Source of the DNA: Belliella aquatica
GTDB lineage: Bacteria > Bacteroidota > Bacteroidia > Cytophagales > Cyclobacteriaceae
Reading direction: 5' to 3'
DNA: 64,000 nt
Assembly (NCBI RefSeq): GCF_014637795.1
Contig: NZ_BMFD01000001.1
Coordinates: 34,508 to 98,507 of the forward strand
The notes under the pieces are model-generated. The model ran no database searches. It saw only the letters and a list, made by a program, of their open reading frames with translations, and had not been told where the DNA came from. Of this stretch, positions 18,463 to 25,341 are shown piece by piece; within the stretch, counting starts at the first letter, position 1; each line of letters opens with the position of its first letter. A program made the translations under genes and the position numbers.

Positions 18463-18497
18463 CAAAAAGCAATCTGAAATTCAGGTTGCTTTTTTTA
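18463..18497. terminator. Terminator between amidase and kinase-like genes
   Basis: AAAAAGCAATCTGAA pairs with TTCAGGTTGCTTTTT (one G-T pair) around a 2-4-base loop, flanked by A and T runs, between two convergent genes. Confidence 0.85.
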
Positions 18498-19529
18498 TTG
18501 CGCATAAATTGTATTCAAAGCTTTCAAAAGCATCATCTGATTTCTTGCTCTGTCAAGGTTTTGCTCTGGGTATTGCACATGGAAGTACACATTGCCTTTA
18601 AGGTAGTCAGTTAAAAATCTCAGTCCTGAGATATAGGTCATCATCTTTCCTCCGTAGTGTAGGGAATTGAGCTCTTCCTGTTTGAGGAAACCTTCTCCTG
18701 CTGAAGTGTACCCTTGGTAAAGCGCCTCGTATTTTGACTTATCCACATTAATTTGGCTCCACTGGGTTGAATTTTCTCCCTCCGTGCAAGCTACTGTTCG
18801 CACCAAATCACCAAAATCATAAAATACATATCCCGGCATAATGGTATCCAAGTCGATCACAGCTACTACCTTTTTTTGATCTTCTGAAAAAATCAGGTTG
18901 TTGATCTTACAGTCATTGTGAGTTACCCGGATGGGGAGTTTTTCTACCCAAAAGCGATATTCCTCCACGAGATCCTTGCGCTTGATATAAAAATCAACGA
19001 GCTCTTTTAAATCGTCGCCGAGCTTTCCCTCTTTTTGGTCGAGGGCTTCTGTAAATTGTTGATATCTCCATTCCAAATCTAGAAATCTTGGAATAACAAC
19101 TTTGAAATCGGATAATTCTAGATTTTTGGCCGCAAGGGAGAATTGTGCGAAAGCTTCAGCAGCAAGAAATGCTTGTTCGGGGTTATTTATATCTTCCAAG
19201 CAAATCCCATTGACGTATGGCTGAATTCTAAAAACTTGTTCACCGAATACGGTCATCAAGCCCCCTGAAAGGTTCTTCAAAGGCAAAGGCAATTGATAGC
19301 GGAGTGACTCGAAAGGGAAATGATCTAGGAGAATTTGATGGTTATCCACAATCGTTTCTGGATTCTTGAAGACATTTTTGTTGAATGCTTGCAAGACGTA
19401 TTTTTCTTGATCCTCTGTTATCAAAAAAGTCTGATGGATATGACCATTTCCAAAAACATGAATTTGATCTTCAGTCCAATGCTTTCCATAAGCTTGGTTG
19501 ATTGTGGATAAAAAAGAGTAGTGAGGCAT
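18495..19529 (-). CDS. Phosphotransferase/sugar-kinase-like protein (APH fold)
   Basis: A 344-residue cytosolic kinase of the aminoglycoside-phosphotransferase/N-acetylhexosamine-kinase superfamily. The catalytic loop is THNDCKINNLIF (the Asp is the catalytic base) and the metal-binding motif is VIDLDT. The ATG at 19529 is chosen over an upstream TTG at 19661 because a TATTTTTG minus-7 box at 19547-19554 would place transcription start between the two, and the extra 44 residues look non-coding. Its divergent neighbour is a sodium/solute symporter, so a sugar or amino-sugar kinase acting on the imported compound is a reasonable inference. Phosphorylation of an antibiotic is less likely. Confidence 0.82.
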   Translation of the reverse strand: MPHYSFLSTINQAYGKHWTEDQIHVFGNGHIHQTFLITEDQEKYVLQAFNKNVFKNPETIVDNHQILLDHFPFESLRYQLPLPLKNLSGGLMTVFGEQVFRIQPYVNGICLEDINNPEQAFLAAEAFAQFSLAAKNLELSDFKVVIPRFLDLEWRYQQFTEALDQKEGKLGDDLKELVDFYIKRKDLVEEYRFWVEKLPIRVTHNDCKINNLIFSEDQKKVVAVIDLDTIMPGYVFYDFGDLVRTVACTEGENSTQWSQINVDKSKYEALYQGYTSAGEGFLKQEELNSLHYGGKMMTYISGLRFLTDYLKGNVYFHVQYPEQNLDRARNQMMLLKALNTIYAQ

Positions 19530-19546
19530 GGGGCTTAAGTTTGGAT

Positions 19547-19554
19547 CAAAAATA
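19547..19554 (-). promoter_or_regulatory. Minus-7 box (TATTTTTG) for the kinase-like gene
   Basis: The minus strand reads TATTTTTG, which matches the Bacteroidota TAnnTTTG consensus exactly, about 17 bases before the chosen ATG. The minus-33 element is weak. Confidence 0.45.
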
Positions 19555-19844
19555 TGGATGATTATCAGTAATGAGACATAAATCCTGTTATTATACTTAA
19601 AATTATGCGGATAAATCGCCAACAGACAACCATCAACGGTCCTCAGCACCTCAAATATCATATTGAGATTATTTTAAGTAGCTACTTGGTAAAAAATAAT
19701 CTCCATAATAAGATGCTTTTTCACGAATTCACTTACTTATGTCATTCCTCCAAAAGGTATTGCATGCTTCCAAAATAAATCCTTACTTTCATGAAAATTG
19801 TATGTACAGCTCCTTTACAATAGCCACTTAAATAGTGTAAATAC

Positions 19845-19852
19845 TATATTTG
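19845..19852 (+). promoter_or_regulatory. Minus-7 box (TATATTTG) upstream of the symporter gene
   Basis: TATATTTG fits the TAnnTTTG consensus; transcription would begin near 19857 and leave a leader of about 120 bases that includes the inverted repeat at 19882-19936. No good minus-33 TTG at the usual distance was seen. Confidence 0.45.
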
Positions 19853-19881
19853 GAGCTGCTGTTGACTGTCGACAATTGACA

Positions 19882-19936
19882 ATTATCCGCATGATTATAA
19901 TTGATAAATATACATGCTAACGAAATTGCGGATAAT
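19882..19936 (+). promoter_or_regulatory. Inverted repeat ATTATCCGCA/TGCGGATAAT in the symporter leader
   Basis: Two 10-bp arms (19882-19891 and 19927-19936) are perfect reverse complements separated by 35 bases. They could be paired operator sites for a regulator of the transport genes, or arms of an RNA hairpin in the leader. A third single copy lies near the kinase start at 19606. Confidence 0.5.
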
Positions 19937-19975
19937 CAAACATAAAACTTTCATCCACCATCCAAATTCTTCCTA

Positions 19976-21751
19976 ATGACCATTTCTATCCTCGATTGGA
20001 GCATTATCGCAGCATTTTTTGTGATTTCTATGCTGATTGGAGTTTATACTTCGAAAAAAGCCGGAGCTTCCGCAAAGGAGTTTTTCCTGTCAGGCAGAAA
20101 TATGCCTTGGTGGTTGTTGGGCGTTTCGATGGTGGCGACGACTTTTTCGGCAGATACGCCAAACCTTGTTACAGACATCGTAAGAACCAATGGCGTATCG
20201 GGAAACTGGGTTTGGTGGGCTTTCTTGTTGACAGGCATGCTGACTGTCTTTGTCTATGCGAAATTGTGGAGAAGGTCTGAAGTGACCACAGATTTGGAGT
20301 TCTATGAGTTGAGATATGGAGGAAAGTCGGCAGCATTCCTCAGAGCATTTCGAGCGATTTACCTCGGCGTCTTCTTCAATGTCGTCATCATGGCGACAGT
20401 CTCCCTAGCAGCAATCAAAATCGGAGGGGTCATGTTGGGATTAAGCCCAATTGAAACTTTGCTAATAGCATCGATTGTAACAGTGATTTATAGTTCCCTT
20501 GGTGGATTGAGAGGAGTGTTGTTAACAGATTTTTTCCAGTTTTTCATTGCGATGGCAGGTGCTATTGGGGCGGCAGTTTATGTTTTGGATATGCCAGAAA
20601 TCGGTTCGCTAGACGGTCTCCTCACGCATCCGAATGTTGTGGATAAGTTAGATTTTCTTCCTGACTTCAATGATTGGAATATGGTGATCCCGCTACTAAT
20701 TATGCCCTTAGCGATACAGTGGTGGGCCACTTGGTATCCTGGTGCTGAGCCTGGAGGTGGTGGCTATATTGCCCAAAGAATGCTTTCGGCAAAAGATGAA
20801 AAAAATGCCATTGGCGCCACCTTGTTTTTCAATATTGCACATTATGGCATGCGCCCTTGGCCTTGGATCATAATTGCTTTGGCTTCCTTGATTATTTTCC
20901 CAAATGTATCGGACATGCAGGAGGCTTTCCCACATATTCCTGTTGACAAGATGGGGCATGACCTTGCCTACTCTGCTATGCTTACTTTCCTACCCGCAGG
21001 ATTGATTGGATTGGTGCTCGCTTCGCTTATAGCGGCGGTGATGTCCACTTTATCCACACACCTCAACTGGGGGTCTTCCTACGTAGTGAATGACTTTTAC
21101 CTGCGCTTTCTTAAGCCAGAAGCATCTGACAAAGAATTGGTGTTGGTAGGAAGGTTATCCACAGTGGTGCTGATGCTGCTTGCTGCGATTTTAGCTTTGG
21201 CCTTGTCCAATGCCTTAGAGGCTTTTAATATCTTATTGCAAATTGGGGCTGGAACAGGTGCCATATTTATTCTACGCTGGTTTTGGTGGCGCATCAATGC
21301 CATGACAGAAATTGCTGCTATGATTATTTCTTTTGTCGTGGCCATTTTCTTTGAAGTCATTAATCCAAAGATTGATTTAATTTCTATCCCAGAGGGTCAG
21401 GAATATTTGAAATTGCTGTATGGTGTTGGCATCACTACCATAGGTTGGTTAACAGTAACATTTTTTACGAAACCTGAAAAAGATCAGGTCTTGCTTTCTT
21501 TTTATCGTAAAGTAAAACCTGCTGCTTTTGGCTGGAAAAAGGTCTTGGATCGCTATCCACAAGAAGAACAAGAGCAAGGACAGCTTCCGAAAGAAATTGG
21601 ACTGATGTTGGTTGGGTCAGTGATGGTATATGCCGTACTTTTCGCGGTAGGTTTCTGGATATATGGAAATATCATGGCAGCTACCTTATCCACAATCACC
21701 GCGATCATCGGGGCTTTAATTATTTTCAAGAGTTGGAAAGGGATGAGGTAA
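19976..21751 (+). CDS. Sodium:solute symporter (SSS/SLC5 family)
   Basis: A 591-residue inner-membrane symporter with about 13-14 hydrophobic helices. The N-terminal ISMLIGVYTSKKAG, followed by AKEFFLSGRNMPWWLLGVSM, is the hallmark start of the SSS family; the FSADTPN motif lies in the region that binds Na+ and substrate in relatives. It would import a sugar, sugar acid or similar solute with sodium. It is divergent from an APH-fold kinase, which could phosphorylate the imported substrate. It may be controlled by the TGCGGATAA elements in its leader. The substrate cannot be read from sequence. Confidence 0.92.
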   Translation: MTISILDWSIIAAFFVISMLIGVYTSKKAGASAKEFFLSGRNMPWWLLGVSMVATTFSADTPNLVTDIVRTNGVSGNWVWWAFLLTGMLTVFVYAKLWRRSEVTTDLEFYELRYGGKSAAFLRAFRAIYLGVFFNVVIMATVSLAAIKIGGVMLGLSPIETLLIASIVTVIYSSLGGLRGVLLTDFFQFFIAMAGAIGAAVYVLDMPEIGSLDGLLTHPNVVDKLDFLPDFNDWNMVIPLLIMPLAIQWWATWYPGAEPGGGGYIAQRMLSAKDEKNAIGATLFFNIAHYGMRPWPWIIIALASLIIFPNVSDMQEAFPHIPVDKMGHDLAYSAMLTFLPAGLIGLVLASLIAAVMSTLSTHLNWGSSYVVNDFYLRFLKPEASDKELVLVGRLSTVVLMLLAAILALALSNALEAFNILLQIGAGTGAIFILRWFWWRINAMTEIAAMIISFVVAIFFEVINPKIDLISIPEGQEYLKLLYGVGITTIGWLTVTFFTKPEKDQVLLSFYRKVKPAAFGWKKVLDRYPQEEQEQGQLPKEIGLMLVGSVMVYAVLFAVGFWIYGNIMAATLSTITAIIGALIIFKSWKGMR

Positions 21752-21943
21752 GGAATTTTACCACTGGTGAACACAGGTGAACACATTTTTATTTATGATT
21801 TAGGAAGGTTAAAAGCTCTTGGCGAGCAAGGGCTACTTCAGTATTTTAGCTAAATTTGTGAAGTTGTGTTTATTTTTTTTAGAGACTTATACCAATTGAT
21901 AGGTTCAAATTAAAAGATAACACTTTGATACTACTCCCATATC

Positions 21944-22012
21944 CGACCCATTCTGGGTCGGGAAGATGGAATTTTCTTCATTTTCCTATAACCATGTGAT
22001 CCCTTCGGGATC
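21944..22012. repeat. Direct intergenic repeat, copy B1
   Basis: Begins with the hairpin CGACCCATTCTGGGTCG and ends with GATCCCTTCGGGATC. A copy with about 85-90 percent identity by eye lies at 22338-22405 in the same orientation. Both lie in the 771-bp gene-free spacer 21752-22522, which is mainly repeats. Confidence 0.8.
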
Positions 22013-22153
22013 GAGGAAAAACAGTTCCTCTTCCTGAAAATATATAATCACTTAGCGATCACGGACAGCAAATCATTTCCTAAGATGATTCTCTCATCCC
22101 TAAAATACATTAGAACATTTATTACTAACTCAAAATACCTCTATACCTACCTG

Positions 22154-22259
22154 GCGTTCCCGAACGGGAACAAATTTGATTAACCCCGTGATGAAATCCG
22201 GAGGTATGAAAAAACAAACAACCTAACCACCAACAACTCCTAAGGAGTTGAATTTGATA
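22154..22259. repeat. Dispersed hairpin-rich repeat, copy A2 (inverted relative to A1)
   Basis: Contains GTTCCCGAACGGGAAC, a CCGGATTTCAT-type segment on the opposite strand, and CAACTCC-TAA-GGAGTTG. Read on the minus strand it follows the same order of elements as copy A1 at 14461-14562, so both belong to one family. Confidence 0.78.
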
Positions 22260-22337
22260 AAGGCACCTAAGAAAAATAATTTTTATGAATTGATGGGTTT
22301 AGAATAAAGGGTACTGCTGTGATTCTGCTAAAAAACA

Positions 22338-22405
22338 CGACCCATTCTGCGTCGGTAAGATGGGAATTTCTTCATTTTCTATAAACATGTGATCCCTTCG
22401 GGATC
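22338..22405. repeat. Direct intergenic repeat, copy B2
   Basis: Second copy of the element at 21944-22012, beginning CGACCCATTCTGCGTCG and ending GATCCCTTCGGGATC. The A2 element sits between the two B copies. Confidence 0.8.
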
Positions 22406-22522
22406 AGATCAGGGACAGTAATTCTTTTTCTAAGTGTGCAAATACCTGATTTTACTGATAACGGGACAAGCGTTGCTCAAGTCTTACATCTTGCGTCTTG
22501 AATCTTATATCTTACGAAAACC

Positions 22523-23101
22523 CTACTTCTTAAACTGCAAAGTATTAATCAAATGGGTCATGTCAATTTTGATATGTTCAATTACAGGTGCGAGTGAATC
22601 GTTTTTCATGGCTGTATTGAAATATAAAGCCCCTCTAAGAAAATGATTTGTGGAGTCCGTTATGAAAAATTGAAATTGTGTTGGCACTTCACCACTCAAC
22701 TCTGCCACTACAGCGGTATAGCCTTTTGGGGTGAGGAGAATGGATTCTTCGATTCCGTAAGCTTTGATTTGGTGCTTAGCAGTGAGGTTGATGGCGTCAT
22801 TGAGTACCATTTTTACATCACCCCCTTTTGTGCCCAATGGCAAATAGGTCAAATGGACCTTGGCTCCCAATTCTCTATAATTGAGGTTGATCCAGGCTGC
22901 TTGATCGATATTAAAAGAATCTTGCTCTACCGACGCAGCTTGCGACACTTCAAAAAGATAAGGATAACTCCCACTTAATGTCTCAAAAGCTCTTTCAGGA
23001 AGATCAATACGATTATAGCCCAAAGGTCTTGGCAGATAATCTCCTCCGCAGCTACTCAAAAACGCTAAAATAAAAAGCCAGATGAAATTCTTATTTGACA
23101 T
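22523..23101 (-). CDS. gldD: Gliding motility lipoprotein GldD
   Basis: A 192-residue lipoprotein with a short signal and lipobox Cys18 (LSSC), followed by the conserved YLPRPLGYNRIDLPE segment characteristic of GldD. GldD is required for gliding in Flavobacterium johnsoniae and is linked to the type IX secretion/gliding machinery, anchored in the envelope. The downstream part has alternating strands and helices with LLTPKGYTAVVAE, as in homologues. No other gld gene is in this window. A TAACTTTG minus-7 box lies directly upstream. Confidence 0.9.
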   Translation of the reverse strand: MSNKNFIWLFILAFLSSCGGDYLPRPLGYNRIDLPERAFETLSGSYPYLFEVSQAASVEQDSFNIDQAAWINLNYRELGAKVHLTYLPLGTKGGDVKMVLNDAINLTAKHQIKAYGIEESILLTPKGYTAVVAELSGEVPTQFQFFITDSTNHFLRGALYFNTAMKNDSLAPVIEHIKIDMTHLINTLQFKK

Positions 23102-23105
23102 GCCT

Positions 23106-23133
23106 CAAAGTTATCAATTTGGATTGATTTCAA
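23106..23133 (-). promoter_or_regulatory. Promoter of gldD (TTG-N17-TAACTTTG)
   Basis: On the minus strand a TTG (23131-23133) is followed after 17 bases by TAACTTTG (23106-23113), only 4 bases before the ATG. The transcript would be nearly or fully leaderless. Confidence 0.55.
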
Positions 23134-23275
23134 CTTTGTAATGTCGATATTTATAAGAAAATTGTCCAAAGTCCTGAGTCAACAGTCCACAGCGGCCATA
23201 ATCAAAATGTAAGCGTAATTTTATTGGCTACTGATAGAAATGTGGATATGAATCAAAACTTAAAAGTCTAAACTT

Positions 23276-23806
23276 ATGAAAACAAGAAAACCCGTCCTTT
23301 TGAGTGCTTTAAGCATTCTCTTTTTATGCATTGCACAGTTCAGTGCTACAGCACAGACCACCATGGAAGAATTTATGATGAAGTGGGAAAACAGCAAACA
23401 GTTTACTTTGGCTGTAGTAGATAAAATGCCAGATGAATTACAAAATTACAAACCGCATGAGACGGCGATGAGTTTTTCTGAACAAGTGTCTCACTTATCT
23501 TCGACAATAGCGGGCATTGGCAAAAGATTTTTGGCAGGTGAAGATCCAAGTTTTGATCTTGCTGCAAAACCTGCAAACAAAGAAGCGTTAAAAGCATATG
23601 TTACTGCTTGCTATGACTATGGAGCAGCGACATTTTCCAATTTGAGCGAAGCGCAATTGGCTGAAAAAGTTGAGATTTTTGGAAACGATGCTAGCAGAAG
23701 GCAAATCTTAAGACTGCTAGATGACCACTGCACGCATCATAGGGGAGCTGCGATCTCTTACATTCGCGCCAATGGCATCGAACCCCCAAGATTCAATGGG
23801 ATGTAA
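23276..23806 (+). CDS. Exported DinB-family protein
   Basis: A 176-residue protein with a signal peptide (about residues 1-26, ending ATAQ) and a DinB-like four-helix bundle. The metal-binding histidines of the fold are suggested by EQVSHLS (about residue 71) and DDHCTHHRGAAISYIR (about 152-155). DinB proteins are metal-dependent, often thiol-linked enzymes of mostly unknown substrate; an exported form is less common but frequent in Bacteroidota. A single gene, followed at once by a long terminator. Confidence 0.85.
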   Translation: MKTRKPVLLSALSILFLCIAQFSATAQTTMEEFMMKWENSKQFTLAVVDKMPDELQNYKPHETAMSFSEQVSHLSSTIAGIGKRFLAGEDPSFDLAAKPANKEALKAYVTACYDYGAATFSNLSEAQLAEKVEIFGNDASRRQILRLLDDHCTHHRGAAISYIRANGIEPPRFNGM

Positions 23807-23847
23807 AAGACAGAAGCCAAGCAAAAAATGCTTGGCTTCTGTCTTTT
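23805..23847. terminator. Strong bidirectional terminator
   Basis: A perfect 19-bp stem (23805-23823 with 23829-23847) around a 5-base loop, with A and T runs at the ends. It overlaps the stop codon of the DinB gene and faces the convergent nitroreductase gene. Confidence 0.95.
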
Positions 23848-23863
23848 ACATTTGATAAGTATG

Positions 23864-24469
23864 TTATCCTCTTACCCATTGTACTTTTTCAGCTATTGGC
23901 TTTCTACGACCTTCTGGCCACCTGTCTGTGGCAGGTTTGGCTACATAGAAAAATCCCATCAGCATATCTTCTTCTCCCAGCTCAAACCATTCTTTAGCTT
24001 CCGGCCAAAAGGTAGGCCCACCTGTTCCCCAATAGGCTGCTAATCCATGTGCAGATGCTGTCAGATACATATTTTGAACCGCCATGGCTACAGCTGCTAT
24101 TTCTTCCATCACAGGAAGATTTGCACGAAGATCTCGATTCATTTTGATTGCAATGATATGGGATGCTTTCAGTGGATTTTCTAAAAATTTCTGAAATGTC
24201 GCTTCTATAAAGTTTCCGTTTTTCTCAGCGCGTTGCTTGTAAAGATTGGCTTGAAAGTCAGCAAACTTCTTCAATCCCTCACCAGAAAAAACAGTAAAAC
24301 TCCAAGGTTCAGTAAGCTTATGTGTAGGGGCCCAATTGGCATTTTCAAGCATTTCTTGGATGACTGAGTCTTCGACAGGGTCGTTTTCCTTAAACTGCGC
24401 AACAAACATGGACCTACGGCCACGGATGATTTTATTGACTTCTTCGATGTTAAATTCAGGTCTTTCCAT
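23864..24469 (-). CDS. Nitroreductase-family FMN oxidoreductase
   Basis: A 201-residue cytosolic flavoprotein of the nitroreductase fold, close to the YdjA type. The N-terminal IIRGRRSMFVAQF provides the FMN-phosphate arginines, NANWAPTHKLTEPWSF is the typical central motif, and the Gly-rich AAYWGTGGPTFW segment is near residue 150. It is predicted to reduce nitroaromatics, quinones or related compounds with NAD(P)H. The ATG at 24469 is preferred over a TTG three codons upstream. It is monocistronic. Confidence 0.88.
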   Translation of the reverse strand: MERPEFNIEEVNKIIRGRRSMFVAQFKENDPVEDSVIQEMLENANWAPTHKLTEPWSFTVFSGEGLKKFADFQANLYKQRAEKNGNFIEATFQKFLENPLKASHIIAIKMNRDLRANLPVMEEIAAVAMAVQNMYLTASAHGLAAYWGTGGPTFWPEAKEWFELGEEDMLMGFFYVAKPATDRWPEGRRKPIAEKVQWVRG

Positions 24470-24526
24470 ATATTTCAAAAGGTTTTTTTATCTCCTCTAC
24501 ACAATGCTAAATATATAAAATTGGTT

Positions 24527-25222
24527 CTATAGTAAATCAGATTTCAAACTAGATTGGATTTTCTCTTCCTCCACACACAAATCATACATGATTTGCTCGG
24601 CTATTGCATATTTTCTTACAACATAAATAGTGATTAAAGCCAGTGGAATCCCTAGTAGATTGATTGTCATATCAATCATTGTACTATCGAGAAGGTTCTC
24701 AACCGTATTTTCCTTTTTAAGAAAGCCTAAAGAAATCCGACCAAGCACCCCCGAAATTAACCAAAGCACCCACCACGATAGTACCCAAGAAGAAGACAAA
24801 TCCAACTCTTTACCAAAAAACCTTTTAACATAAAGTCTAGTCTCTATGAAAAGCTCTTTCATGATTTGATAAGGCCTGAATAAATTAATAAAAGGAACAA
24901 ACCAAGCTCCAGCTGCCCAACCCTCACTTTGATTTAAAAACTTTACCTTCACATGCAGATTAAAATATGCTCTTCTAAACCATCTGATAAAGAGAAAACC
25001 AGAAGTTAGAAAAGCAATCAAATATATAATTCCAAGTAAACCAACTCTCAAATCGTTTGCTTCAAGTTCCTCAAAAGTATAATCACCATCATTTATAACC
25101 GTATTTAAGAGATCATACTGTAGATAATTTGAAACTAGAAGAATCATTTCTAACATTAAAATTATCCACAAAAGAGCTAAAACATGGCGTGATCGGCTTT
25201 CATTGGGTCGAAGTTTTTCCAT
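24527..25222 (-). CDS. DUF4328-like integral membrane protein
   Basis: A 231-residue inner-membrane protein with about six hydrophobic helices. The central sequence FIRWFRRAYFNLH, later EGWAAGAWFVPFINLFRPYQIMKE, matches the conserved core of the DUF4328 family. The ATG at 25222 is preferred over a TTG at 25273. The function of the family is unknown. It is 58 bp from the nitroreductase gene on the same strand, but no functional link is apparent. Confidence 0.75.
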   Translation of the reverse strand: MEKLRPNESRSRHVLALLWIILMLEMILLVSNYLQYDLLNTVINDGDYTFEELEANDLRVGLLGIIYLIAFLTSGFLFIRWFRRAYFNLHVKVKFLNQSEGWAAGAWFVPFINLFRPYQIMKELFIETRLYVKRFFGKELDLSSSWVLSWWVLWLISGVLGRISLGFLKKENTVENLLDSTMIDMTINLLGIPLALITIYVVRKYAIAEQIMYDLCVEEEKIQSSLKSDLL

Positions 25223-25341
25223 AATTTGAGGTGCTAGGTCTATAAGTATTAAAAGGCAGATTTTTAAACCCAATAAACTTAATCTTTTTTCCTATAACTA
25301 CAAATAAAAATATGGGGTGTTAAGAAACTATATCTTATAAT

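Larger units (their letters stand above)
19530..19975. other. AT-rich divergent control region with three TGCGGATAA motifs
   Basis: A 446-bp gene-free spacer between the kinase and symporter genes. It holds minus-7 boxes for both genes and three copies of TGCGGATAA or its complement (19606-19614, 19883-19891, 19927-19935). TTATCCGCA differs by one base from the DnaA box TTATCCACA, which is frequent in the flanking genes. The remaining sequence is AT-rich and shows no ORF or RNA gene. It may be an operator region, a replication-related locus, or both. Confidence 0.55.

Noticed and set aside
18495..19529. Aminoglycoside resistance gene
   Set aside because: The fold is shared, but context with a solute symporter and overall sequence favour a metabolic kinase; no resistance-specific motif is seen.
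19530..19661. N-terminal extension of the kinase-like protein to 19661
   Set aside because: It would need a TTG start, adds a hydrophobic but unrelated stretch, and lies upstream of the likely transcription start.
22434..22978. Plus-strand ORFs opposite gldD
   Set aside because: They overlap the well-supported gldD gene and show no domain.
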